A stretch of 33,129 bases of DNA from Deltaproteobacteria bacterium (GCA_016930795.1 JAFGFY010000036.1:1-33129), one strand, 5' to 3'. Shown: positions 17,292-25,094, counted from the stretch's first letter. Made by a program: numbers and translations. The notes: a model not told the origin generated them from the letters alone.

Positions 17292-18938
17292 ATGCGTTCC
17301 AATAAGCTAAAGAAGAGTGTTGAAACCTTGCCGCACAGGGCCCTGCTTATGTCTGCAGGGCTGAAAGAACAAGACTTTGACCCGGATAAGCCCTTTATCG
17401 GTGTAGCCAACAGCTACAACGATATCATTCCTGGTCACATCCACTTGAACGAACTGACCCTGGAAGTCAAAAGAGGTATCAGAGATGCCGGAGGCATCCC
17501 CTTTGAATGGGGAGTACCAGGTGTCTGTGACGGCGTTGCCATGTCCGTCGAAATGCGGGCTAGTCTTCCAAGTAGAGAGCATATTGCCGACAACATTGAG
17601 ATCATGACCCTTTCTCACTCATTGGATGGGTGGGTTGGAGTCACAAACTGTGACAAGATCACACCGGGAATGCTTATGGCCGCTGCCCGCCTTAACCTGC
17701 CGGCCCTGATGCTTACCGGCGGACCTATGAAGTGCAATATTGTCGATGGAGAAAAATACCATCCAATCCAAGGATTCGGCATAGTGGGACAAGTCAAGTC
17801 CGGAAAGATGACGGAAAAAGAAGCTGAAAAGCTGCTCCCGCGTATGGTCTGCGGAGCAGGATCATGTGTGGGTCTCTACACGGCCAATACCATGGCTGTT
17901 GTGACCGAGGTTTTGGGCATGTCACTCAAGAGATGTTCCACGACGTTGGCTATCCATCCGTTTAAGAAAGAGCAGGCCTACGAGTCCGGGAAAAAGATTG
18001 TACAATTGGTCAAGGAAGATCTCAGGCCCAAGGACATCATGACCATGAATGCCTTTGAAAACGCCATTCGTGTCGATATGGCTATGGGTGGTTCTACAAA
18101 TACGGTACTCCACATTCCGGCCATCGCCAGAGAAGCCGGTATTGATATCGGTGTGGATCTCTTCGACAAAATTTCACGGGAGACGCCGAACATATGCTCT
18201 ATCATCCCTGCGGGACCGGCTGAAATGGCTGACATCGATACAGCAGGAGGCATCCCCGCCATTCTAAACCGCCTGGCAGACATGATAAAAGAATCGCCTA
18301 CAATAAATGGTGTAGCCATTCATGAGATCGCAAAACAAGGAAGGGCCACGGATAATGAGGTGATCAGAACCATAGAGAACCCGTACCGTTCTGAGGGGGG
18401 CATCGCCGTACTCAAAGGGAACATAGCAAACAGCAGCATCATCAAACAGACCGCCCTATCAGAAAAAATGATGAAGCACTCAGGGCCGGCAAAAGTCTTT
18501 TACAATGAACAGGATTTGCTTGATGCCATCGAGGCCAAAAAGATCTACGAAGGAGATGTGGTTGTGCTCCCATTTCAGGGACCTGCCGGCGCGCCGGGCA
18601 TGCCCGAGATGTTAACCCCTACGGACGCCATCAAGGGGGCCGGATATGAAAGGGTCGCGCTGATCACAGATGGTCGATTCTCCGGGGCTACCACAGGCCT
18701 ATGCATCGGCCACGCGGAAATGGAGGCATACAACGGTGGAGCCATAGGAGCCATAAGAGATGGCGATATAGTGGAAATCGATATTCCCAATAGAAGTTTG
18801 AACGTCAAATTGAGTGACGGGGAGATCGAACAAAGGCTGAAAACCGTCGAGAGCCCCCACAGAGACCTCACCCCTATATTACGATCCTATCGGGAAAAAT
18901 TCACGGGGGTCAACTGCTACGGGAAGCCGTCAGTATAG
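17292..18938 (+). CDS. ilvD: Dihydroxy-acid dehydratase
   Basis: A 548-residue iron-sulfur enzyme of valine, isoleucine and pantothenate synthesis. Cluster cysteines are seen in TNCDKITPGM (Cys120) and GAGSCVGLYTANTM (Cys192). At the site of the extra Cys of the [2Fe-2S] branch the sequence is IPGH, not PCN, as in the E. coli type. Other signatures are SLPSREHIADN, MAMGGSTNTVLH and TDGRFSGATTGLCIGH. AAAGGAG lies 11 bases before the ATG. Upstream are nadE (119-base gap) and downstream a decayed kinase tail. Related sugar-acid dehydratases share the fold, but the motifs fit IlvD best. Confidence 0.95.
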   Translation: MRSNKLKKSVETLPHRALLMSAGLKEQDFDPDKPFIGVANSYNDIIPGHIHLNELTLEVKRGIRDAGGIPFEWGVPGVCDGVAMSVEMRASLPSREHIADNIEIMTLSHSLDGWVGVTNCDKITPGMLMAAARLNLPALMLTGGPMKCNIVDGEKYHPIQGFGIVGQVKSGKMTEKEAEKLLPRMVCGAGSCVGLYTANTMAVVTEVLGMSLKRCSTTLAIHPFKKEQAYESGKKIVQLVKEDLRPKDIMTMNAFENAIRVDMAMGGSTNTVLHIPAIAREAGIDIGVDLFDKISRETPNICSIIPAGPAEMADIDTAGGIPAILNRLADMIKESPTINGVAIHEIAKQGRATDNEVIRTIENPYRSEGGIAVLKGNIANSSIIKQTALSEKMMKHSGPAKVFYNEQDLLDAIEAKKIYEGDVVVLPFQGPAGAPGMPEMLTPTDAIKGAGYERVALITDGRFSGATTGLCIGHAEMEAYNGGAIGAIRDGDIVEIDIPNRSLNVKLSDGEIEQRLKTVESPHRDLTPILRSYREKFTGVNCYGKPSV

Positions 18939-18944
18939 CGCCGG

Positions 18945-19082
18945 GTGGGTCTGAGAAAAACATGCCTGGAAATAATTCAGAACAGCGAAGTGACTGAAGA
19001 GATTCAGATCATAAACGGAATGGGGTCCGGAAACATTACGGCGGCCATTGCCGGAAAGCACGTGTAAGCCATTATTTTCAAG
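18945..19082 (+). pseudogene. Decayed C-terminal fragment of an amino-acid-kinase-fold protein
   Basis: Right after ilvD, one frame reads through to EEIQIINGMGSGNITAAIAG and then KHV, followed by a TAA at 19065-19067. This matches the end of UMP-kinase-like amino-acid-kinase-fold proteins, which finish with a strand, an NG/N motif, G-N-hxxAh.G..VGT-I-I. After the stop the same frame continues A-I-I-F, where the family would read G-T-I-I, as if the GT codons had been hit by mutation. No start codon with a ribosome-binding site and no N-terminal part exist. A reading as a real 40-residue peptide starting at GTG is possible but less likely. Recognised by pattern only. Confidence 0.45.
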
Positions 19083-19145
19083 CAATAATAGCAAAACACC
19101 GACTATCTCATTGGCCCCAGAGCTTGATGGTCCCATATTTTTCCC

Positions 19146-19176
19146 TTGACAAGTGATTACAGATGTAATCTAATAT
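19146..19176 (+). promoter_or_regulatory. Promoter with embedded BlaI-type operator for the repressor operon
   Basis: TTGACA (19146-19151), then three bases, then the perfect palindrome GATTACA-GA-TGTAATC (19155-19170), then TAATAT (19171-19176). The TACA/TGTA core is typical of BlaI/MecI operators. Sitting between -35 and -10, a bound repressor would block RNA polymerase. The same arrangement recurs at 22237. The spacing is 19 bases to TAATAT or 17 to TCTAAT. The start codon of the repressor lies about 100 bases downstream. Confidence 0.75.
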
Positions 19177-19274
19177 CAATAGATTCCGGTTGTGCAGGAA
19201 ATAACGTGAAAAAATGAAACCTATGGTGTTTTAAGGATGGGGTGGTTTTAGGGCATTAGAGAGAGGAGAACTTC

Positions 19275-19646
19275 ATGAAAGACCTACCAAAAATCTCGGA
19301 GTCCGAGCAATTGGTTATGAAAAATGTATGGACTTCAAACCCCGCGACTGCAAATCACATCGTTGAGGCTCTGTCTGAGACAACCACCTGGAAACCCAAG
19401 ACTATCAAGACGTTATTGAATCGCCTAGTGAATAAGGGGGCTCTTGGGTATAAAAAGAGCGGGAGAGAGTATCATTACTATCCTTTAATTGAAGAGGATG
19501 TTTTTGTCAGAGCAGAGAGCCGCTCGTTTCTAAGACGTGTTTTTGGCGGTTCCATGAAACCCATGCTCGCCACAATGGTCGAAAATGAAGACCTGTCTTC
19601 GGAAGATATTCAAGAACTGAAACGCATCCTTGAAAAAAAGAAATGA
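19275..19646 (+). CDS. BlaI/MecI/CopY-family transcriptional repressor
   Basis: A 123-residue winged-helix repressor. The DNA-binding domain spans about 5-75: ISESEQLVMKNVW, then TTWKPKTIKTLLNRLVNKGALGYKKSGREYHYYPL, the family's recognition helix and wing. The C-terminal helices (about 80-123) form the dimer and hold the usual cleavage region for the partner protease. GAGGAG lies six bases before the ATG. It is followed by the M56 protease gene, the standard BlaI-BlaR1 pairing. The palindrome in its own promoter suggests autoregulation. No resistance gene is in the window, so the inducer is unknown. Confidence 0.93.
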   Translation: MKDLPKISESEQLVMKNVWTSNPATANHIVEALSETTTWKPKTIKTLLNRLVNKGALGYKKSGREYHYYPLIEEDVFVRAESRSFLRRVFGGSMKPMLATMVENEDLSSEDIQELKRILEKKK

Positions 19647-19887
19647 TTGTGTAAGCATCCTCGTCCTGAGTAAGATGATGGTGTGAACTGGTTTTTTGAT
19701 TCAACATACAAATTATGAAGAATATAAAGTGACAAAAGCCCTATTGATGATGCAAGCGACTGAGTGTCGAAGTACTTCCGAGAGAATCTGATCAGGCCCC
19801 ATGGTGACCTGCGACAGTCGAGATAAGCTCTGTTTCTAAAAAGTGTTAATCATGTAAGACGCATCTTGCGAGAAAGGGGAGAATGAT

Positions 19888-22110
19888 ATGGAGCCTTTCT
19901 CATTCGGAATATCATCGCTGCTGCTTTGGCTGATAGATACGACACAGTATATCACCCTCCTGATCTTTCTGATATTCATCATAAAAGCCCTCACCTGGAA
20001 AAAGCTCCCTGCCTGGTGGCATTACGGACTCTGGTTACTCCTGGTCCTCCGAATGCTTATGCCTTGGGTGCCGGAAAGCCGCCTCAGCATATTCAACTAC
20101 CTGCCTATTTTCAAGGGCCAAACCTCCAATGTGTATGCCTTGAAAGAGAGTGTCCCCTTTGTCCAGGTCTTGATAAGCAAAAATCCTCACCTACTGACTC
20201 AAAAGGATCAGGGCCTCCTTGAAGGAACTATTGATGTCAAACGCGAGGACGATCCTAAACACGGGTTTCACCCTGAATTAACCCTCAACCAAGCATTTTT
20301 TCTCGTGTGGCTTTCTGGCGTAATCGGTGTCGGTCTGTTTGTTGTGTTTAAGAATCTCGGTTTCTGGATCGTCGTTAGAAAGAAATCGACTCTAATTGAT
20401 CAAGAGGTCCTCAACCAGGTGGAGACATGCAAAAGGCAAATGAGGATCCGAACTGAAGTCAGTCTCGTCATGACCGATAAGGTAAAGAGTCCGGCGCTAT
20501 TTGGATACATTCACCCTCGATTACTTTTACCTCAAGGTATACTTGAAAGACTCGGTCAAGACAAACTGCGTTATGTATTCTTGCACGAATTAGCGCATCT
20601 AAAACGCCACGACATCGCCATATCCTGGCTGGTTACTGTCTTGCAGGCCATCCATTGGTTCAACCCATTCGTTTGGTACGCATTTTACCAGATGCGGATA
20701 GACCAGGAAATCGCATGTGATGCTTATGTTTTGTCACAACTTGGACGCGGTCAGTCGACACATTATGCCCGTACCCTTGTCGGGTTACTGGAGTGCTTTC
20801 TTGAAAACCGTCATTTGTCTGCCTTAGCGGGAATTTTGGAAAGCAAATCACGTATAAAAAGAAGAATTATCACGATCGTGCAGAATAGACAGTACTCCAA
20901 GGCCCTCTCTTTTTCCGCTGTTTCTCTGTTTTTTGTTATAGCGTTCACCTTCTTCACCACTGCAAAAGGAATACCCACTGAGAAAACGCCCGATGCGAAT
21001 GAGCGTCAGGAGATCACCGACCTTCAACCGAGAGCGACGGATAGGACCTCCCTGGAGGCAATAACAAGGGATGACCCCGGTCTTTCGAAAGGTGAAAGGG
21101 TGATGCGAGAAACAAAGGACGAGAACAAAGAAGAGATTTCAGCATCCTCTTCCGGAAAAATGGTTATGAACGATCCGCTGACATGGTCCAACGAGGCGAC
21201 GTCTAATACAGATGGACAACAGAAACTCGCCGAAGATGAACGGATGGCCGAGAATAAACTCACAGAAATAGTGAAGGATGTTCTGCATAGCTCCGCTCAA
21301 CCCGCTGAAAACAGGCAAGAGGCCGAGGAACAGGCCCAAACAATGTTCATGACTGATGCCCAGAGCGTCTCTGTTGAGAAATTATTTGAATTTAATGAAA
21401 AAGACGTGGTTCTCAAAAATGCGGTCATTGCCGGTGATGAATTGGTAATGGAGAAGGATGGCCTCATATTGAAGCAGAAGTCCGACATGGTGCAAGAGGA
21501 CAAAACTGAGGACAAAGGGGCGGAGGACCCTGAAAATGCCGAAAGCACCCTTATTAAGACCCGGCTGTTACCAACTGCGGAGAAATCTGACGCTTCCATT
21601 GAGGCAATGAATGCCTATCTAGCCGCACTGTTTCGGGATCATAAAAACGAACGCGGACCAGCCACCAGTCTTCTCTATTTTTTAGAGAGAAATGAGCATG
21701 CCACCTCTTATTCACACGAAGTTGAAGGGAGTACAGAAGAAACAAGAGCCTCTTCTGCCGTCAAAGAGGATTCAGGTTATCTGGGCGTTGGAGAAGAACC
21801 CTCCGGAAAGGAACCGTCTGATCCATTCGAGTTTGATGAACCACCCAAGATATTGTCAAAAGGTACAGTGAATTACCCCTTTTATGCCAAGAGGTTGGGG
21901 CTGACAGGAAAAGTATCTGTGAGTTTCTTAGTCGGCACAGACGGTCATCCAACGAATATCGAAGCTGTGAAGGCTGAACCCGCAAATATCCTTATGACAT
22001 TCGCAGAAACTGCCGAGAAAGCGATTGCTAAATGCCGTTTCAAACCCGGCACCAGCGCGGGTGAACCTGTTCAGGTGAAGGTCGTCGCTCCGATTAGATT
22101 TGAGATTTGA
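19888..22110 (+). CDS. BlaR1/MecR1-type M56 metalloprotease fused to a C-terminal TonB domain
   Basis: A 740-residue membrane sensor-protease. Helices lie near 15-33, 43-60, 135-162 and 338-358. The cytoplasmic zinc protease has HELAH (233-237) with Glu274 in DQEIACDAYVL as third ligand, so it looks active. In BlaR1 this domain inactivates the repressor BlaI after signal binding. After the last helix comes a long, polar, Glu/Ser-rich linker (about 360-640), then about residues 650-740 form a TonB C-terminal domain (YPFYAKRLGLTGKVSVSFLV...CRFKPG...APIRFEI). The penicillin-binding sensor domain of true BlaR1 is absent. GGGGAG precedes the ATG. The gap after the repressor gene is 241 bases. Confidence 0.88.
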   Translation: MEPFSFGISSLLLWLIDTTQYITLLIFLIFIIKALTWKKLPAWWHYGLWLLLVLRMLMPWVPESRLSIFNYLPIFKGQTSNVYALKESVPFVQVLISKNPHLLTQKDQGLLEGTIDVKREDDPKHGFHPELTLNQAFFLVWLSGVIGVGLFVVFKNLGFWIVVRKKSTLIDQEVLNQVETCKRQMRIRTEVSLVMTDKVKSPALFGYIHPRLLLPQGILERLGQDKLRYVFLHELAHLKRHDIAISWLVTVLQAIHWFNPFVWYAFYQMRIDQEIACDAYVLSQLGRGQSTHYARTLVGLLECFLENRHLSALAGILESKSRIKRRIITIVQNRQYSKALSFSAVSLFFVIAFTFFTTAKGIPTEKTPDANERQEITDLQPRATDRTSLEAITRDDPGLSKGERVMRETKDENKEEISASSSGKMVMNDPLTWSNEATSNTDGQQKLAEDERMAENKLTEIVKDVLHSSAQPAENRQEAEEQAQTMFMTDAQSVSVEKLFEFNEKDVVLKNAVIAGDELVMEKDGLILKQKSDMVQEDKTEDKGAEDPENAESTLIKTRLLPTAEKSDASIEAMNAYLAALFRDHKNERGPATSLLYFLERNEHATSYSHEVEGSTEETRASSAVKEDSGYLGVGEEPSGKEPSDPFEFDEPPKILSKGTVNYPFYAKRLGLTGKVSVSFLVGTDGHPTNIEAVKAEPANILMTFAETAEKAIAKCRFKPGTSAGEPVQVKVVAPIRFEI

Positions 22111-22191
22111 GGTTCAGCCGGTTAATGAATATGTCTTACAAACACACTCTCAAAACGTCCATCCGCCAAGAGCTCATCCCATTATCCTTTC

Positions 22192-22216
22192 TATAACAAC
22201 AGGTTATAACTTTTTT
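22192..22216 (+). terminator. Weak terminator after the M56-TonB gene
   Basis: TATAAC (22192-22197) pairs with GTTATA (22203-22208) over AACAG, followed after two bases by six T residues. The stem is AT-rich, so termination would be weak. It lies 80 bases after the stop and before the next promoter. Confidence 0.3.
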
Positions 22217-22236
22217 CATCAAATAGTATTTTTATG

Positions 22237-22267
22237 TTGACAAAGGATTACAAATGTAATTCAATAT
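22237..22267 (+). promoter_or_regulatory. Second BlaI-type promoter/operator, for the small TonB gene
   Basis: TTGACA (22237-22242), three bases, GATTACA-AA-TGTAATT (22246-22261), then CAATAT (22262-22267). It aligns without gaps to the unit at 19146-19176 with most bases identical, including the 3-base distance from -35 to operator. TATAGT at 22265-22270 is an alternative -10. This strongly suggests control by the same repressor. Confidence 0.75.
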
Positions 22268-22274
22268 AGTTGAA

Positions 22275-22290
22275 GATTATGATTGTAATC
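22275..22290 (+). promoter_or_regulatory. Degenerate second operator copy
   Basis: GATTATGATTGTAATC matches the operator at 19155-19170 in 12 of 16 bases, and its outer arms GATTA/TAATC are perfect. It starts 29 bases after the first operator, near the expected transcript start, and could allow cooperative repression. Confidence 0.45.
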
Positions 22291-22345
22291 GTTAATCAAA
22301 GGGTCCTATTTGAAGGCAAGAGAAATGATGAGAGGAGGTGATTGT

Positions 22346-23020
22346 ATGAACGCAACAACCTACAATGCTTGGCATCCTCGACATCTGGGGTATGTGATCA
22401 TCTTCACAGCGCTGATCACTGGTTCTCTCTTTGCCGCGTTGCCCTGGCTGACGCGTATCGCGGACAGAGAACCGGGCATTGAAAGGATGCACCCCTATAT
22501 CGTCCTTTCCAAAACACAACCTAAACCTCCTGAGCCGGTAAGGGATGAGAGAATAATAGAGCAGAAACTCCAGCTGCCTCCTAAACCGACATTATCAAAA
22601 TCCACGAGACAGGATCTCAAGCGCGACTTCGGTTTTCTAACAGGAAAAGAGGGTTTTGGAAAGAGCGTGCACGTGACGACTCTAGATCCGGACTTAGTCA
22701 GTTTTGATCCAAAAGAAATCGTTTTTGTCCTGAGGCAACTGGATAAAGAACCCCGCATTATCCGGAAGGTTCCACCGGCATACCCTTTTACTGCTAAATC
22801 ACGGGGAATTACAGCAAGAGTGAAGATAAGATGTATAGTAGATAAGGATGGCAATCCTCAGAAAGTCATGGCCGCTGAGTGCGATCCCGAGGATGCCCTG
22901 GATATATTCGGTCCACCCGCTGTGGAGGCGGTCAAGAAATGGCGGTTCAATCCTGGTGAAATTGGTAGGGACCCTGTCCCTACAAAGGTTGTGTTCAATC
23001 TCTTTTTTGAGCTGGATTAA
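22346..23020 (+). CDS. TonB-family protein (stand-alone)
   Basis: A 224-residue protein built like TonB: one N-terminal membrane helix (about 15-35), a periplasmic linker with some Pro (KTQPKPPEPV, LPPKP) and a C-terminal TonB domain (about 135-224: PPAYPFTAKSRGITARVKIRCIV, then AVEAVKKWRFNPG). TonB couples the inner-membrane proton gradient to outer-membrane receptors, but no exbB/exbD or receptor is nearby. The linker is short and the N-terminal SxxxH motif used to contact ExbB is not evident, so it may not be a classic energiser. The start at 22346 follows AGGAGGTGA closely; a longer frame from 22310 has no such site. It shares its operator with the upstream repressor operon. Confidence 0.82.
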   Translation: MNATTYNAWHPRHLGYVIIFTALITGSLFAALPWLTRIADREPGIERMHPYIVLSKTQPKPPEPVRDERIIEQKLQLPPKPTLSKSTRQDLKRDFGFLTGKEGFGKSVHVTTLDPDLVSFDPKEIVFVLRQLDKEPRIIRKVPPAYPFTAKSRGITARVKIRCIVDKDGNPQKVMAAECDPEDALDIFGPPAVEAVKKWRFNPGEIGRDPVPTKVVFNLFFELD

Positions 23021-23211
23021 CAGTCTGATAAAATCAATTCTTGAGATTTTCAGCTCGGCCCCTTTCCACAAACCCTTTTATGTATACTATCATTCTATTG
23101 TCACTGCGTTTCAGCGCAACGAAAAAAGAATCCACTCTTGACATAATCATTCATCTCTGTTCAAAATCAGATCCTTGAAAAGCGGATCTAGCGAATGTAA
23201 CTTGACAAGGG

Positions 23212-23877
23212 ATGGAAGGAACGAAACGAGTGACTGGAAATCATAAGAAATTTGAGTATTTTCTCTTTGATTGGGATGGCTGCTTAGTTGATACGCTTCC
23301 AATTTGGCTGGAAGGGATGAGAGTCGCGCTTTCCGTGTTCAACATAGACGCCCCGTATGAGTACCTGAAGCGAGGTTTTCAGTCTTGGGACGTATTCAGA
23401 GATTTGGGCGTCACGGATATGGATTTGTTTGCTGAAGAAGTCAATCAGTACCTTCACACCCATATCAATGATATCAAGTTCAACGACGGCGTTCCCAATC
23501 TGCTAAAAAGATTGAAAGCGAACGGTCTGAAGTCCGCTATTGTCTCCTCAGCTGAAGAGCCAAGAGTATTGCCGGTATTGAAAAGGTTGGGAGCAACGGA
23601 TTTCTTTGAATGTGTGATTACCAGGGATGATGTCGCCAGACTCAAACCCGATCCAGAGCCTATTGAAAAAGCCATTCACGGACTCAGCGGCCAAAAAGAA
23701 AAGGCGGTGATTATCGGAGATTCAGTGGTAGATGTCGAGTCAGGAATAAACGCGGGGATATCCACAGTCTGGTTTTCTTCTCAGTTCAATCAGGCCTACT
23801 ATTTGAACGGCCAAGCGTCAGATTTGAATCCGGACCTGACCATCTTTCACATGAGTGAAGTCGAAAAACTGATATGA
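23212..23877 (+). CDS. HAD-superfamily hydrolase, phosphoglycolate-phosphatase-like
   Basis: A 221-residue haloacid-dehalogenase-fold phosphatase. Motif I is FDWDGCLVDT (nucleophile Asp), motif II SAIVSSAEE, motif III the Lys in ARLKPDPEP, and motif IV VIIGDSVVDVESG. The helical cap lies between motifs I and II. The substrate cannot be told; the Gph/pyrophosphatase-like subgroup fits best. Start choice is uncertain: the ATG at 23212 has AAGGG directly against it, while a GTG at 23230 has AAGGA nine bases upstream and loses only six residues. TTGACA occurs at 23138 but lacks a good -10. Confidence 0.88.
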   Translation: MEGTKRVTGNHKKFEYFLFDWDGCLVDTLPIWLEGMRVALSVFNIDAPYEYLKRGFQSWDVFRDLGVTDMDLFAEEVNQYLHTHINDIKFNDGVPNLLKRLKANGLKSAIVSSAEEPRVLPVLKRLGATDFFECVITRDDVARLKPDPEPIEKAIHGLSGQKEKAVIIGDSVVDVESGINAGISTVWFSSQFNQAYYLNGQASDLNPDLTIFHMSEVEKLI

Positions 23878-23880
23878 GGT

Positions 23881-23938
23881 TCTGGAGTCAATACTCATGT
23901 GATCTTCAGTTATCTCTGCCGCTTATTTTGACTCCAGA
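23881..23938. repeat. 11-base inverted repeat between convergent genes
   Basis: TCTGGAGTCAA (23881-23891) is perfectly complementary to TTGACTCCAGA (23928-23938). The right arm lies in the last codons of the carbonic-anhydrase-like gene and the left arm just past the phosphatase stop. It could form a shared 3' hairpin for both convergent transcripts, but there is no T run and the loop is 36 bases. Confidence 0.5.
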
Positions 23939-24456
23939 TCAAACCGCTTATAGTGTTTGACCATTTTAAGGTATTCTTTGGGGGCCTGCTCCACCCACCA
24001 CAGTTGATCAGGTGTTGCCTCTGCTTTGACCTTACCGGGAACGCCTGCAACGAACGATCTGTCCGGAATTTTTACCCCATTCCTGACCAAGCACCCGGCT
24101 GCTATGATGCAATACTCCCCGATCTCCGTATCATGCAGAAGGGTCGCATTCATGCCGACCAATACATGGTTGCCGATTCTCCTGCAGTTAATCACCGCGC
24201 CATGCCCGATATGGACATTGTCCCCTATGGTAAGATCATGGATGGGACCGTGTGCCGTGCCCGCGTGAAGAACAGAATTGTCTTCTACGGCCGTATTCTT
24301 TCCTATTCTTATCTTGCCGAAGTCTCCCCTGATCACGGCACCCGGCCAAACACTGGAGTTTTCGCCGATCTCCACATCTCCGATCACATAAGCTGCCTCG
24401 CTGATAAACGCCGACTCAGCAATTTTGGGGATCCTATCGCCCAGACTTCTAATCAT
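23923..24456 (-). CDS. Gamma-carbonic-anhydrase-like hexapeptide-repeat protein
   Basis: A 177-residue left-handed beta-helix protein with repeats such as IGDVEIGENSSVWPGAVIRGD and IGKNTAVEDNSVLH. The family includes zinc or iron carbonic anhydrases and PaaY/YrdA-like proteins. Two metal-ligand regions are seen: SVLHAGTAHG (His64) and NVHIGHGAV (His85). The third ligand, a His five residues after His85 in most members (GHxAxxHGC), is Asn90 here (GHGAVINC), so metal binding and catalysis are in doubt. The start at 24456 follows AAAGGAG; a longer frame to 24504 is less likely. It is convergent with the phosphatase gene. Confidence 0.88.
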   Translation of the reverse strand: MIRSLGDRIPKIAESAFISEAAYVIGDVEIGENSSVWPGAVIRGDFGKIRIGKNTAVEDNSVLHAGTAHGPIHDLTIGDNVHIGHGAVINCRRIGNHVLVGMNATLLHDTEIGEYCIIAAGCLVRNGVKIPDRSFVAGVPGKVKAEATPDQLWWVEQAPKEYLKMVKHYKRFDLESK

Positions 24457-24679
24457 TTCTTCTCCTTTCTTAGTATCAATGATCATCGAAAAAAGACAGA
24501 TCATATATGATCAATGATATCGTTCTTGACTGTTTTTACATCAAATCGAGAAATGATGCAATATAGGTCGACCGCTGACTAGGACGTAAAAAGGGGACCG
24601 TTAATTTTCAAATAAAAACGACTAAACAAAAGATATTTTAATATTGGCTCCTCACAAGAATTTATGGGTTAATTGTAGA

Positions 24680-24709
24680 AAGGGATTAAACCTATTCGTT
24701 TAATCCCTT
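24680..24709 (-). terminator. Hairpin downstream of the tRNA/GIY-YIG region
   Basis: AAGGGATTAAA (24680-24690) pairs perfectly with TTTAATCCCTT (24699-24709) over an 8-base loop. On the minus strand TCT and AT-rich sequence follow. It lies just beyond the tRNA-Asp remnant and may end transcripts from the tRNA cluster. The U tract is poor. Confidence 0.4.
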
Positions 24710-24716
24710 AAAATTA

Positions 24717-24777
24717 TGGCGGGGACGACGAGAAGCTCGTCCTTAGATCCCGCCTTAAGGCGAGGAACTCGCGACCT
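24717..24777 (-). pseudogene. tRNA-Asp 3'-end remnant with insert
   Basis: The first 17 bases (TGGCGGGGACGACGAGA) are identical to the 3' end of tRNA-Asp at 25095-25111, CCA included. A 31-base insert containing CCCGCCTTAAGGCG follows, then GAACTCGCGACCT, also identical to tRNA-Asp (25115-25127). The anticodon arm and 5' half are missing; the next element is a different palindrome. Confidence 0.7.
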
Positions 24778-24779
24778 TC

Positions 24780-24797
24780 CCCGTCACTCGTGACGGG
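24780..24797. repeat. Perfect hairpin over the GIY-YIG stop codon
   Basis: CCCGTCAC and GTGACGGG pair perfectly over two bases. The hairpin lies where the anticodon arm of the tRNA-Asp remnant would be, and contains the TGA stop of the GIY-YIG gene. It may stall or stabilise that transcript. Confidence 0.6.
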
Positions 24798-25041
24798 AAC
24801 ATTCAACAAGTTTTTCAATGTACTTCCTGCTCTTCCGCCGCTTTATCTCGTTTTCGCGCCTTAATGCAGATGGTCTATCAGGATATTCTTCAGAATAGAC
24901 CAATTTCCGGGGTGTTTTACCCTTTGTGTACTGGGAACACCCTTCGTTATGCCTTTCGACGCGATCTTCAAGGTTATTGGTGGAGCCTATGTAATAACTG
25001 CCATCCTTCAGGCTTTGGAGTATGTAAACATGGAAGGGCAT
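24784..25041 (-). CDS. Small GIY-YIG-domain protein
   Basis: An 85-residue single-domain protein of the GIY-YIG superfamily (UPF0213/YhbQ-like). The motif is HVYILQSLKDGSYYIGSTNNLEDRVERHNEG: VYI and YIG halves, then the catalytic-type Arg (DRVERH) and Glu in RRENEIKRRKS. Function is unproven; members may cut DNA. The frame is open further upstream to 25194 but only by reading antisense through tRNA-Asp, so the ATG at 25041 is chosen, although its ribosome-binding site is weak. It lies between tRNA-Asp and a partial copy of that tRNA's 3' end, which suggests a small mobile cassette. Confidence 0.8.
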   Translation of the reverse strand: MPFHVYILQSLKDGSYYIGSTNNLEDRVERHNEGCSQYTKGKTPRKLVYSEEYPDRPSALRRENEIKRRKSRKYIEKLVECSRHE

Positions 25042-25094
25042 AACAAAAAAAGGCCTGTCATCTGAATACCTAGATAACAAGCCGTTATGATATC

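Noticed and set aside
19275-22110. Beta-lactam resistance island
   Set aside because: The repressor and protease are of the BlaI/BlaR1 type, but there is no beta-lactamase or penicillin-binding protein and the sensor domain for beta-lactams is missing.
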